From positions 10,541 through 64,104 of the forward strand of contig KQ965887.1 of NCBI GenBank assembly GCA_001574975.1: a stretch of DNA of 53,564 bases, read 5' to 3'. Within the stretch, counting starts at the first letter, position 1; each line of letters begins with the position of its first letter. Of the stretch, positions 1 through 10,393 are shown one piece after another. A program made the position numbers and the translations under genes. This DNA is from Gonapodya prolifera JEL478 (lineage: Eukaryota > Monoblepharomycota > Monoblepharidomycetes > Monoblepharidales > Gonapodyaceae). Under the pieces are notes generated by a model. That model had not been told where the DNA came from. It searched no databases and was given only the letters and a program-made list of their open reading frames with translations.

Positions 1-235
1 GAACACAAAACAGATGGAATGGACATGCTTGTGGGTTTCCTCGGTCGTCGACCGGAAATGGATCCGTTCCTTGTGAGCTTAGGGCTGAAATCTCTGCCCG
101 CGGGTGTAGATAAGCGTGCTGCGTTATAAAATGGTGAAAACGAATGAATGGGGGCAAACCTCTGCCAAAACACAAAAGGGTCAGTTCACATTCCCGCTAA
201 TTTTTCACGACCATCAATCATTTCCGTTCGGCATC

Positions 236-1071
236 ATGAGCTTGGATCCCTTAGAAACGCTGCAAGCAGTTGCCATCGCCTTTGAAGCTCTGAACCCCGA
301 GCATCTGGAACTCAAAGCCACCGCTGATGCCATTGGAAAAGTCGCTCCATTGTACAGTACGTGGTCTCAATAAACTTCCCGTCACTACTCGGTGGCTGAC
401 GCTCGCTTGATGTGATGCTCGGCCCTCATGCGATCGTCCCCGCGCCAATCACACATGATCGCTTTTCACAGCCATCTTTTTCAGCACAGGGAAGCTCACG
501 GATATTCTGACGAATGATCTCATTGCACACAAGAATGAGCTCTTGGATCCAACGGAGAAGAACCAGCACAAACTCGCTGCAGAAGACATTGAGCAGGGTC
601 AACTCTTCCCAACACTACTGAAAGAGATCGAAGCTTGTGGAGGGAAAGATACCGTAAAGAAAGGTGGAACTGGTGAGCTGTCTGCTATCTCAGCTGTGCA
701 AAGGATGGTATTTCAACCTTCCTCAACTCAAAGCTACCGCCACATGGGGCGGTATCTGGTCGACACGAATTCTGCGATTTGTCGCCAACTTCATGCTAAA
801 TTTGCGAGATGCTTCCCGGTTCCCAAGACCTCCTGCGTCCGCCAAGGCCGCATATAAGGATTCTATCGGGAAGTTCCACGGATTCGCAGTCTCCATGATT
901 GTCAGCACCGCGATGAGCTTGGTACCTGGATCTCGGGACGACTTGATTAAAAAGTTTGGCGGTAGTGATGAGGCGCTTGCCAAATTGGACAGGGCTTTCA
1001 CAGCAATCGATAAAGTGACGACTGTACTAGAAAAGTGGTTCCAGGCTAACGTGGATGCCAAAATAGTGTAA
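236..1071 (+). CDS. GLTP: Glycolipid transfer protein (GLTP fold)
   Basis: Cytosolic GLTP-fold proteins carry glycosphingolipids between membranes. Three exons fit: about 236-356, 490-672 and 734-1071, with introns gtacgt...cacag and gtgagc...caaag. The join after 672 restores the family core TATWGGIWSTRILRF, matching the TATW..W.KR..RF signature whose Trp stacks on the sugar. The last exon holds AYKDSIGKFHGFAV, containing the conserved headgroup-binding His, followed by the usual C-terminal helices. DILTN at the start of exon 2 fits the D-x3-N headgroup motif, but the Lys expected three residues later is not there. I chose ATG 236 (MSLDPLETL); the frame is open back to ATG 116, so the N-terminus could be up to 40 residues longer. 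The first intron junction is less certain than the second. Confidence 0.8.
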
Positions 1072-1532
1072 ATTTATTAGCGGTACCGGCTTTTTACATT
1101 GGAACGAGTCAGCAGTTGCTAAAAATATTCACGTTGCGGTTGTACAGAGACTTCATTAAAAGTACTGCATTTAATGACAAAATTGCGAAGCTTGTACTTG
1201 ATAATTGAAATCACATTTTCTCAAGCATGTCAAAAAAGAACGGTGCAGAGACTCCCTCCGGACTTAATAACGTGAGCCTGACTCAATAAGTAATTCGCCC
1301 GCCAAAAGTCTCCAATCGGAACTCCGTCATTCAATCACAACCTCACGTCGTCGCTCGATGGAACAACTTGTCATCTCTTAACCTCTAACGGAGGGATCTA
1401 CAATCCTTAAGAAAGCGGAAGAAAAGCTCCAGGATGTGAGTACAGCGGATGTGACAACAGGTGGTACCAACGACAGATAAGCGCTGACGTCAAGAAACCG
1501 ACTTTGCCTGAAGGTCAAGAACTAGATGGAAA
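1072..1532. other. Intergenic stretch without a clear gene
   Basis: Between the GLTP stop and the candidate exon there are only short frames. I see a possible coding fragment near 1410-1435 and nothing else I can support. Confidence 0.4.
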
Positions 1533-1697
1533 TGGGATTTGGAGGGAAATACGAAGCCGGGCGGTCAGCCTCCAGCTTTCACAGACTGGGAGAGAGTCTA
1601 CGTCGCCGAAGAGCAAAAGCAAATTGAGGACAAAGCGACAAAGGAGGGGCGCGCTCCCGACACCGAGGAAAGGAAGGAACTCAAATCAAAGATGTGA
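1533..1697 (+). CDS. Possible terminal exon of an unrecognised small gene
   Basis: One frame reads cleanly from about 1533 to a TGA at 1695 and is very charged (key stretches FTDWERVYVAEEQKQIED and TEERKELKSKM). It looks more protein-like than the other frames here. An upstream piece around 1410-1435 (KKAEEKLQD before gtgagt) could be an earlier exon, but I cannot join the two without breaking frame. No family recognised. It may be a decayed fragment. Confidence 0.3.
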   Translation, partial: WDLEGNTKPGGQPPAFTDWERVYVAEEQKQIEDKATKEGRAPDTEERKELKSKM

Positions 1698-1926
1698 TAA
1701 AGCGTGAATAAAGGGGCACAAAAGATTGTCGCGCAGACATTTGAATACATTCTACGACCAATTTACAAATGTCCACATCCTTAGCTATTTACATCCCATG
1801 CCCACTATCAAAAAGTACTTGGAGACTTCCGCATTTGTTCGTGGAAGAAGACTTGTCCGTTTGGCATTTCCCCAGTCTGCTTATGAAAGCATGGACGTCC
1901 ATAGTAACGTCCAAACCGACATTGCC

Positions 1927-2594
1927 CTATTTGAAGCCGCTGCTACCACCAGATCCTTTGAAGCCGTACTTCTTCCGTTCATAGAAGAGGTCAGTCTTGG
2001 AAGACCCAAGATTGATGATTTTAGGGCATCCATCACGCTGAAAAAGTGTCAGTATCTGCGCTAGTCACGACGAAGCCACCCAAGAACATTGAGACACTCA
2101 CATCCTTCTCTTGCGTCGTACACTCCTTACAGTAGTACGCATCCGAAATGCCCATACCTCCGCAGATTACGCAACGCCCCTGATAAGAACCATAGTTGCA
2201 TTCGTCGCAGATCCTCACAAGGATGTTCGGCTTCACGTAGGAGTCGCAGATAACACACTTGCCGTCACACTTTGGCCGTGAACATGCGCGCCAAGGACCG
2301 TAGATGTGGGAGTGGACGAGGACACGGTTTCAAAGTGTGTTGGTGTGTCAGATTCAGAATCAACCCGCGACTTGAACAAGAGGCCTAAACGTACCTTCTC
2401 GCACAGGCGTCCGATCGCTGTGAGGTTTGAAGTTTCCAGAACAATGTTCCGATTTCGAGTGATGGGCAGAATGAGAGTTGATTGGGATCAGAATTTTCTA
2501 GCACCTTCCATGAGAAGTAGATCGTCGCAGAGCAGCACTCGCCAATTCCAGGTTGCTTCCGGCACATGATCAGGTCAGGGTGGTGCTTCGCCAT
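1927..2594 (-). CDS. PHF5A: PHF5A/Rds3-like SF3b spliceosome subunit
   Basis: PHF5A/Rds3/Ini1 is a small zinc-knuckle subunit of SF3b in the U2 snRNP and helps recognise the branch site. Four exons on the minus strand rebuild a complete protein of about 117 residues: 2543-2594 ([17 protein letters not shown]), 2395-2417 (AIGRLCEK), 2102-2269 ([12 protein letters not shown], then [15 protein letters not shown], then [12 protein letters not shown]) and 1927-2037 ([18 protein letters not shown], then YERKKYGF). All CxxC pairs are kept. The C-terminus has a short Gly/Ser tail (GSGGSSGFK) where the human protein ends KKR. Intron 1 starts with gcgagt, a GC donor, and only this junction restores the conserved AIGRLCEK phase; introns 2 and 3 are GT-AG (64 bp for the last). 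A broken copy lies at 4205-4847. Confidence 0.93.
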
Positions 2595-2912
2595 CGTTTG
2601 GAGGAATGGATTGGGGTCGAGGTGTTTTTATATCGTTGCCACTTATGTTGTGCAACGAAACCCACTTTGAAATGAGTACAAAACCAATAATACACCGTTA
2701 CCCATTACCTTAAATTGTAATATGTCACTAGCGTTTATTTTGTGTGACTTCAGTCAGAGTAAATTTTGTAGAACAGGCCAGAACTAATAATTGCGTATCT
2801 TCGACAATCGCAATGTTTATCAATATATTTCGCGTACCACATTTTTGCAAAGACTTCGAATTGTGCGCATTTTCGAAGTCTGTGTCCACAGCAACCAACG
2901 CGATCTTCTTTC

Positions 2913-3688
2913 ATGGAATCTGCGACGGATAGATCCTCTCCCACCCCGCCTCCACAAAAACCCGAGGGAGAGGACGCGCAGGAGAAGAAAGAGCCCTTTC
3001 GGGACCGAATGCGGCGTCTGCTCGCATCACCTCTTCCTCCACCATCCCCCTACCCGAACCGAAATGTGTACGTCAATATCGACCACATTCGGGTCTTGAT
3101 TGAGTCTGGAGTCCTATTTGGCCTTTTTGTTGGCGGTTTTCTTGGAGCCAGATCCCGCCGACTGCAATTCTTGGCGGAAAATGCCCATCGACTGCCTCGC
3201 ACACAACGAGGGTGGTTCTTGTACCACCGAGAGCGCAACTACCAGGTCGGCAAGCATGCAGGAAAGGTTGGATTTAAGTTCGGTGTCAGGGTGGCCCTTT
3301 TGAGTGGGACCTTTGGAGTTATAGAGACTGCCATTGATGTAGCGAGAGACGATGAAGACTGGATTAGTTCGGTGATCAGTGGAACTCTCACTGGTATCAT
3401 ATTTTCCGGGGCAGGTGAGCTCGATAATTGTGGAACTGTGTTGCTTCATCTCAGAGACTCTGTTAACCATTTACATTAGCGCGACTGCCTCGATCGTCGG
3501 CGCTTCGCTTCCTAGGCTATTCAGCAATCGCCGGACTTTCGGTCGGATTGTCTCAGGATTTGTATCGATATCTATATGGGGAGTCTGCAAAGTACCCTGT
3601 TTTGGAGGAGCGAACTTGGCAAAAGCTTTTGGAAACATCGTCTCAACGGAAGGAGGCTGAAGAAAAAGGACTTGCTGTTGCGGTGTAA
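2913..3688 (+). CDS. TIMMDC1: TIMMDC1-like Tim17/22/23-family membrane protein
   Basis: Tim17/Tim22/Tim23-fold protein, closest by eye to TIMMDC1, an inner mitochondrial membrane factor for complex I assembly. Two exons, 2913-3414 and 3480-3688, with a 65-bp gtgagc...ttacattag intron, give 236 residues. Residues 1-45 are Pro/Glu/Lys-rich and polar. Glycine-rich helices follow: LIESGVLFGLFVGGFLGAR (about 70-88), GFKFGVRVALLSGTFGVIE and SSVISGTLTGIIFSGAG. Exon 2 adds ALRFLGYSAIAGLSVG and an acidic/basic C-terminal tail ending EEKGLAVAV. The start at 2913 is the first ATG of the frame. Family assignment is good; TIMMDC1 rather than another member is inference. The gene sits between the intact and broken PHF5A copies. 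Confidence 0.75.
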
Positions 3689-4204
3689 TTGATTTAATGA
3701 AAAAAAAATGTGCTCATCTCGGTAGTCACAAGGGGAAGGGTTCGCGGCAGTCTAAATTTCAACAGCTAGCTGACTGTTCAGTATGCCCGCCACTGCATCA
3801 CACTTTCAATGTTCCTTTTGTACCGACACTCAGCGTGGACAAGCATAGAGCCCAGAGTCCAATTTACCTTCACGCATCTTCCATTGTGCTGGTCGACCAT
3901 GATCACCAGCAAACAACAATACGTGTAAACATCCACCTGGCAAGATAATCAGTTCTCCCTGAACAACAGCCCAGCCCATCCAACTCCGAACCTCTTCCAA
4001 CTCTCTTGCTCTTAGTGCTTTGAACTTTAAAAGTGACGTCTGTATTGGCGAACGTTTCTTTCTCACGATACTAAAATACGTCGAAAATACCACGTGTCTC
4101 TGTCCACGAAAACTTGTATTCCGGGATACAGATCCCCACTGTCTGTCTGTTTCAACGTGATCAAACGCCTTAAATAATGTGACTGAAAACGTCCCAGTAC
4201 CTAT
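3689..4204. other. Intergenic stretch between TIMMDC1-like gene and PHF5A pseudogene
   Basis: Only short unconvincing frames and an A-rich run near 3697-3708. No gene, tRNA or repeat that I can support. Confidence 0.4.
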
Positions 4205-4847
4205 TGGAAACCTCCACCACCTCCAGACGCTTTAAAGCCGTTTTTTTCCGCTCATAGAAGAGGCCAGTCTTGGAAGATCCAAGATTGAAGATTTTTTGAC
4301 ACCCGTCACGCTTCAAAGTCACGCACGTCCGTGGTCATGTCAGTACCACACAAACTACCACCCCCGAGCCCAACAAAGCACCCACATCCTTCTCCTGCAG
4401 TGTACACTCCTTGCAGTAATACGCGCCGAAATACCTGGACCTCCGCAGATCACGCAACGGCCCCGATAGGAACCATAATTGCATTCGTCGCAAATCCGTA
4501 CGAGGACGTGGGGCTTCACGTAGGAGTCGCAGATGACGCACTTGCCGTCGTCCTTGCATCAGTTGGCGTGTGTGTAAAGGGAAGTAGACCGGGGTTGAAG
4601 TCGAGTACCACCGTTGCCGGGTTTTGTCAGTTTAGCAATCAAGAAACGGTAGGGAAATGTGCCAAAGGCGTAACTTCTCGCCCAAGCGTCCGATCGCTGT
4701 GAAGTAACCTTTTCCGGAATGATGTTTCAATGTGGATTGACGTTCATTCATTGATTGGCAACAGAGCTTTCAGCACCTCCACTGGCAGCACTCGCCGATT
4801 CCAGGCTGCTTGCGGCACATGAAAAGGTCCGGGTGATGCTTCGCCAT
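4205..4847 (-). pseudogene. Decayed duplicate of PHF5A
   Basis: All four exons of the neighbouring PHF5A gene are recognisable in the same order: 4796-4847 ([17 protein letters not shown]), 4674-4696 (AIGRLGEK), about 4395-4545 ([20 protein letters not shown] and following) and about 4220-4310 ([18 protein letters not shown]). The GC donor of intron 1 (gcgagt) is retained. The lesions are clear: a zinc-ligand Cys in exon 2 is now Gly, the intron-2 donor gtacgt is now ttacgc, the Cys that opens exon 3 is lost, one base is missing in the GISDAYYC region and another in the ERKKYGF region. The copy cannot encode a full SF3b subunit. The description is limited to the breaks; the source is the gene at 1927-2594 or its ancestor. 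Confidence 0.9.
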
Positions 4848-5012
4848 CGCTGTAACACTGTAATAACAGTTGCTGCGCACGGAACTCGGCGATCAACTTT
4901 CCAGTTTTGTTGTTCACCCACCTTTTGAAGAGCGAGGAACTTAGAATAGTGTGAGACATACGATATTTTATTTCGGTCTAATCACTCTACAAACTATTCT
5001 GCATGCTACACA

Positions 5013-7029
5013 CTACTTCACTTTTGGATCTGCAAAGTACCTCGCGACTTCCTCCCCACGTCGCTTGCCCTCCCTCGCACCCCCATGCGCATACCCGATA
5101 CCATCGTCGGGTCCTGCAGTCCACTCTCCCGCAAACCGTAGCGTGCCGACCGTGCCGACCGTGCCGACAGTCGCGGCGCTAGCGCTAGCAAGGACGGATC
5201 GAAGTTTGGGGAGTAGAGTTTCGGACAGGGTTGAGACTGGCGCCGCGGCGTAGGAGCCCAGACTGAGCGGGGAGGATATCCATGATGTGGAGAAGATGTC
5301 CGTGGGGGTGGGTACCTGGGCGAGTAGAAGGATCAAGGAAATTGAAAACATGAGCACGCGCGGCCGTGTCAACAAGTATCCCATATCTGACGACGCACCT
5401 TATCCTCCCCGAAACACTTGCGCAACGCCTCAACTGACCTCCGCGCCGCCTCTTCCGGATCCCTCTCCACAGCCCTTGCAACATCACCCCAACAGAACCC
5501 TACCAGCGCGAGCAACCGCTCGCCCACGTAGTCCACCGGGTAGGGCTCGGTCAGCCCCAAAGCCTCCGCCACGAGGAACGACGCCGGGAAATCGTTTGGT
5601 GGTCGGGTGTGGGGGGTTTCGGGGACGAGATCGATCCCGCCGGCGCCAGGAGTCCAGAAGCGGTGTGGGAAGAGGAGTATGAGTTTGGAAAGGGTTCCCC
5701 GGCCGAGGGCGGATAGGGCGGATGTGAAGGGGGTGGGGAGAGGAGGGTGGAATGACACGAGGGGGGAGAGGAGGATAGTGTGTGGGAAGGTGCATATGAT
5801 GTGGTCTGCCTGGATCAGGATCAGGGACGGTCATGAGCGTTTCTCGCTTTGTTCCAGGGCTAGAGTCTCCCGTGGTCCAGCTCACCGTCCAAACCGTTCC
5901 GTCTTTCGTCTTTACAGAGCATTCATCTCCCTCTCCATACATGACCTCCTCAACATGCGCTCCGAAATGGACGGGAACGGCCTCAAGAGCTGCGTAACGC
6001 TCGACCACGGACGCGAGACCGCCTTCGACGGTGGCGTATTCGGAGCCTGTTGGTGAGTTGCCTGCCGGGGGAGGAGATGTCATATAAGAGAATTGATCCA
6101 GTTAGGAGACGAAAAGGAGAGAAATGAAGAAACGACACCATAACAGATGACAGCGGCCTGGGGCGCTCCGGATAGCGGATATAACTCTTCTCGGTGGGAT
6201 TACTTCTCCTTCGTTCGACTACTGTGGTGCTCCTTCCCCCCAATAAGGTGTTGCCTCCGCAAGTAATTACATTTTTGACATAATCACCCGGTGTGTCATT
6301 GTCCCAACGCTGTTGCACTTCCCCGAAATGCGACTCACCAATTTCCTCGAACTCCAAACTGGATACCTCCTCAAACGGCAACCCATCATTCGGCTCTGTT
6401 GCTGCCTTCATCCGTGCGAGGGTAAGCCAATCTATTCCCCGTATTCTCTCGTCTCCGCTGTCGTTTTCGTTTAGTCCAGCCTCCTCGCGGAGCTTCTCCC
6501 CCAGAAGCTCAACAGCTTGGGCGAGCGACCTTCCGGGAGCTCCAAACTCGGACCGTACGCGCATTAGGAGCTTTGTCGCGCGATCTGAAGCTCGCGCAAA
6601 GTCGGCCTGGGGGATGGGTTGAAATGAAGGATATGCAAAGGCGTCACTGATCTCCTCTTCAGCCGTTTCTGTCCCTTCATCGGCAACATCCGGTAGTTCA
6701 GAGCCCTGAGCGTCACTTGCCGACCTATCCGATGCCCCTTTGAACTTCGCGCCGACCTCTTTCACCATGTCGACGAGAACATTGTTTGAGAACCCGGTCA
6801 CCCAGGCTCCGCCCAGATCGAAGGGGCCTGGCGGGCAAGGCAGCTCCTCAGGCGTCGAAGTTTTCAGTCGCCCTCCGATTCTGTGCGACGCTTCGAGGAC
6901 TGCGACTGTTGGACGAGGAAGAACGTTCGAGGTGGCGCGAAGGAAGGACGCGGCGGCCGAGATGCCGGAGATGCCTGCGCCGAGCACAAGGAGCGAGAAA
7001 CGCGGAGAGTCCGTCAGCGAGGGCGGCAT
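5013..7029 (-). CDS. Flavin-containing amine oxidase
   Basis: FAD-dependent oxidase of the monoamine/polyamine oxidase superfamily. Exons 6288-7029, about 5886-6046, 5399-5809 and 5013-5315 join in frame to about 538 residues. The N-terminus has the Rossmann dinucleotide motif LVLGAGISGISAAASFL (residues about 13-29), then EASHRIGGRL (flavin-binding GGR motif) and DLGGAWVTG. The middle part gives GSEYATVEGGLASVVERY and ADHIICTFPH, then LSKLILLFPHRFW. The C-terminal exon has the conserved FAGEWT...GIGYAHGG flavin site. The exon 1 donor (g|gtgatt) and exon 2 acceptor (6046, or 6061) were chosen by phase. No signal peptide is obvious; the end DPKVK is not a clear peroxisomal signal. The substrate cannot be told. 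A GTCGGCACG triplet repeat in the last exon encodes TVGTVGTVGT. Confidence 0.88.
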
Positions 7030-7129
7030 GAAACTCGGTGCAACGAAAGAAGGAGGGACGGGTGAATCAATGGTTTAACCACGCGACCACAGCTATATCG
7101 TTCTCTCACGTCTCCAGAATTGAAGAGCG

Positions 7130-8351
7130 ACAGCGCTACTTCGGATCGATACTCCCCCTGTGGATGGTTTTCGACCTGCCGACACACACTTGTCATCTTG
7201 CTAATTTCGCCATCCGAGCATGATAGCAAGATTCTGTAGTAGTGACGAATCAAGTGCCGTAACGAGCACGATGTCGAAGCTCGAGTGCACTAAACTGAGC
7301 ATCGTCAGCTCTGCATCTGCTGGATGGTGCGCCTCTGTCACTACCTCGTACACCACACATCGGTCTGCCCCGTAGACACCCCATGTTCCGTAATACGCAA
7401 TTGCAACAAGCAATGACGTAATCGCATACTGAAGTTCGACCAAGGACTGGTTCTGGGACCCGTTGACATGTTTGGTCACTGATGAGTTTCGGAGGGCATA
7501 TCTCATGCTCAGAATCCTCCAAGCAATCGGTATGTAGCAAAAAAATTGTTGCTACTCTTAATGTTAATGCGAGAGGAAGGGCTAAGAGCTCCGCGGCCCC
7601 CCTGGCGGTTTGATCTTGATCTAAGAAGTTGCCAGTACACAACTAATATCCCCGAGTTTTAGATTGTTCAGCTTGCGTTTAGCAAAAGGTTCCAACGCCA
7701 ATATCAGTATAAAACACAAGAAATTTACCATAGTTCCGGGATGCTGCTGTCCCCCACCGAGAAATACGATCGGCATGAATCCGAAAGTGCATGGGCGGAT
7801 CTCAAGTGTGCTCACGCTCGCTGCACTCGTTCATATCGGTAATGTGTCACTCAAGTCGTGGTTCTGTAGCGAATGATTTGAATTCAAGGCGTATACGGCC
7901 GTCTCCAACAGGGTGGGAGCGATACAATATTGTTGTGAGAATGCGGGAGTAATGAGCTCTCGATCCACAAGAAAATAATTTGTTTTTACTGGGTCTATTA
8001 TACGATTCCAAATCGCACTGCCATTTTTCCACGTGGTCTGCACCCTGGATTATCCTCACTGTCAACGAAACCAGGACTGTGACCATAAACAGTGTTTGAG
8101 ATGTGAAGCGACTCAGGTAGATGGCGTTCAGCGACGTGCGGATGTCCTTCCGACCAGTCGGAAGATTAATTCTTAGTTTACCTGGAAATTCGGTGGGGAT
8201 GGACGGCTTTGGGCACAACTCGCCTTTGTTTGCACAAAGTTTGTCCCAAGAGCTGCCATCCGCATCATACCAATGAGGTGATGACGAATAGGATCGCACC
8301 CCATGTCTGCTGCGCACGAAGGTCTGACGATGTGAGTTCATTTGCTGACAT
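7130..8351 (-). pseudogene. Pseudogene of class A GPCR-like receptor, with internal inversion
   Basis: Tandem paralogue of the receptor gene at 8688-9902. Conserved start MSANELTSSDLRAQQTWG at 8351; exon 2 reads DIRTSLNAIYLS; the TM6-TM7 part reads QYAITSLLVAIAYYGTWGVYG and TALDSSLLQNLAIMLGW. It is broken several ways. One base is missing in TM1 (near 8275), giving an immediate stop. The segment covering TM3-TM4 (about 7793-8010) lies in opposite orientation to the rest: the GWERYNIVVRMRE motif is read on the plus strand and then runs into TAA. The TM5 exon is scrambled around 7580-7620 and a stop follows MLGWRN. The GC donor (gcgagt) of intron 1 is still present. No function expected. Confidence 0.85.
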
Positions 8352-8687
8352 TGATGCGGTGCAATCGATCAGCTATCACCCAGGCAGCAAAAGTCTGCGC
8401 CAGGTACCGCAACGTCTACATTCATCAGGGATGTCTTTCTTTTCCATCGACCGTACGACAGGCGTCACATTTTCTAGACCTCGTATTATTAATATTACAT
8501 CGTCACGTCGGGGCGTAATACTTTTAAGTGCAGATCGTTGCATTGTGAAGTGCTTGCGATCACGACACCTGTCAGTGCCCCTGTCGACATGATGAGCTGG
8601 TCGAGAGTTCCAGCACAGTCCCTCTCCAGTACCCGACCATAGCTGGCGGTTCCCATTTTCTTGAATTGAAACAACAATAGTCATACA

Positions 8688-9902
8688 TTAAGCGGAGGTG
8701 CTATTTCTAATCGATACTTCTCCTGCCGATGGTTTTCCACCCGCCGATACAAACTTGTCATCTCGTTTACCTCGCCATCCGAGCATGACACCAAGATTGC
8801 TTCGTAGTGACGAGTCAAGTGCGGTAACGAGCACGATGTCGAAGATCGAGTGCATCAGACTAAGCATCGTCAGTACTGCATGCGCTGGATGGTGCGTCTG
8901 TGTCAACAACTCGTAGATGATATCACCCGCCGCGTAGACACCCCACGTTCCGTAAAACACGATTGCCACGAGCAATGACGTTGCCGCGTACTGCAGCTCG
9001 ACCAAGGAGTTATCCTTGGATCCATTGGCGTGCTTCGCCACCGCGGTATTTCGCAAAATAGCACGCATCCTGAGAATCTTCCACGCAATTGGTACGTAGC
9101 AGAAAATCGGAGCCGCCATGGACGTGAGTAAAGGAATCGCCATAATCACTGTTAGATTCTTGGCGATTGGATCAAGAACTAAGAAGTTGCCAGTGCACAG
9201 CTATTTGTGATTGGTCAGCAGGTGTTAGCAAAGCGCTTAATTCCACCATGGCCACAAAGAGATAAGAACACACCATGGTTCCGGGATGCTGTAGTCCCCC
9301 GCCGAGAAATGGGATCGGCATGAACCCGAAAACACAAAAGACCCAGTAGACACACATTATACGCTTGTGGATTTTAAACTCGTACTCTCGCATTCTCACG
9401 ACAATGTTATATCGTTCCCACCCTAGTGGGCACAAAATAGTAATTGTGAGCCACGCAGTTTGTGTACCAAATGACATGACCTTGTGGTTTCATTACCTAT
9501 ATGAACGATTGCGGCGACCGTGATGGCGCTGAAGGTCCCGCTCACATACGACTCCAAATCGCACCGCCACTGATCCATGCGATCTGCACCCTGGACGAAC
9601 CTCGCTGTCAACGAAACAAGCGTCGTGACCATGAGGAGCGCTTGTGACGTGAAGAGACTCAGATATACCGCATTCAGCGGCGTGCGGATGTCCTAGTGGG
9701 TAGTTGTACAGTGTATTTTTAGGCTCTGTGGGAATTCGGTAGAACTGGATGGACGGCTTGGCGCACAACTTGCCTTTGTTCGCGCAAAGTTTGTCCCAAG
9801 AACCGACATCGCCATCATCCCAAATGATGTGATGATAAAAAGGAGCACACCCCATGTCTGTTGCGCTCCGATTTCCGCCGGTGTAAGGTCCACTGTCGAC
9901 AT
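8688..9902 (-). CDS. Class A (rhodopsin-family) GPCR-like seven-helix receptor
   Basis: Four exons join in frame to 328 residues: 9774-9902, 9497-9692, 9274-9422 and 8688-9200. Seven hydrophobic segments carry class A hallmarks: TM1 WGVLLFIITSFGMMAMSVLG (17-36); DIRTPLN before TM2, as in the RTPLN loop of animal receptors; Cys in QWRCDLESY at the top of TM3; WERY after TM3 at the E/DRY position; Trp in TM4 (VYWVFCVFGFMPIPF); Cys in the second extracellular loop (LCTGNF); Pro in TM5 (IMAIPLLTSM); and TALDSSLRSNLGVMLG as the TM7/helix-8 end. The CWxP and NPxxY motifs are not clear. Intron 1 uses a GC donor (AAG|gcaagt); the others are GT-AG. ATG 9902 is preferred because the paralogue starts there too; ATG 9923 is also in frame. 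Ligand unknown; probably plasma membrane and G-protein coupled (inference). Confidence 0.82.
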
Positions 9903-9940
9903 GCGATGTGTGCGATCGATCATTGCACCCAGGCAGCCAT

Positions 9941-10275
9941 TGTGAGGTGCTCGGGCTCGCCCTCACATGTTTGCTGCGCAACACTTGATCTCCGAACCAC
10001 CGGAAGTCTCTGGAACTTTCTAGAATCGTATTACGAAACCACAGACCTCAGAGATAAGAAAAGTTTGAGCTAGATTAACTGCTATATAAAGATGTAGAAC
10101 TTCTATCGAACAGGGCTTACGAACTCGGATCTCCACTCGTCTCGCTCGTCTCCACTCGCTCGTCTCGTTTCTCAGATCACTTGGCGTGATCTCCCCGGTA
10201 CTCTCTCTCGTCTTTCACTCCACTCGGACTCTCTCTCTCATGCTGGTTGCGTGCCCTCGGTCGATCCAACGTTAC
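9941..10275 (+). mobile_element. Short non-autonomous element, copy A
   Basis: Homologous by eye to 37774-38144. Both begin TGTGAGG.GCTCGGG with a nearby CCCTCACA forming an inverted repeat, then an AT-rich stretch with TATATAAA (here 10083-10090), then CT-rich ACTCGCTCGTCTC blocks and a TGGTYGCGTGCC motif. The 3' end is not sharp. No coding capacity. It starts 38 bp upstream of the GPCR start codon, exactly where similarity to the upstream region of the paralogue stops, so it probably inserted into the promoter after the duplication. Whether it is an LTR or a miniature DNA element is open. Confidence 0.65.
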
Positions 10276-10393
10276 CACCAAGAAGACACCACGCCAGGCA
10301 CGATTACCAATAAATGTATCAGCGATGCCTTTCCTTTCCAACATTTTCTAAACGCGATCTTACTTTATTTTAATCAGTTAGGTAGATCAGCTG

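Noticed and set aside
2744-2944. Short overlapping frames before the TIMMDC1-like gene
   Set aside because: AT-rich promoter sequence with frames on both strands and no conserved residues.
10130-10260. CT-rich tract as an ordinary microsatellite
   Set aside because: The same order of blocks and the same flanking motifs recur at 37.95-38.12 kb, so it belongs to a dispersed element.
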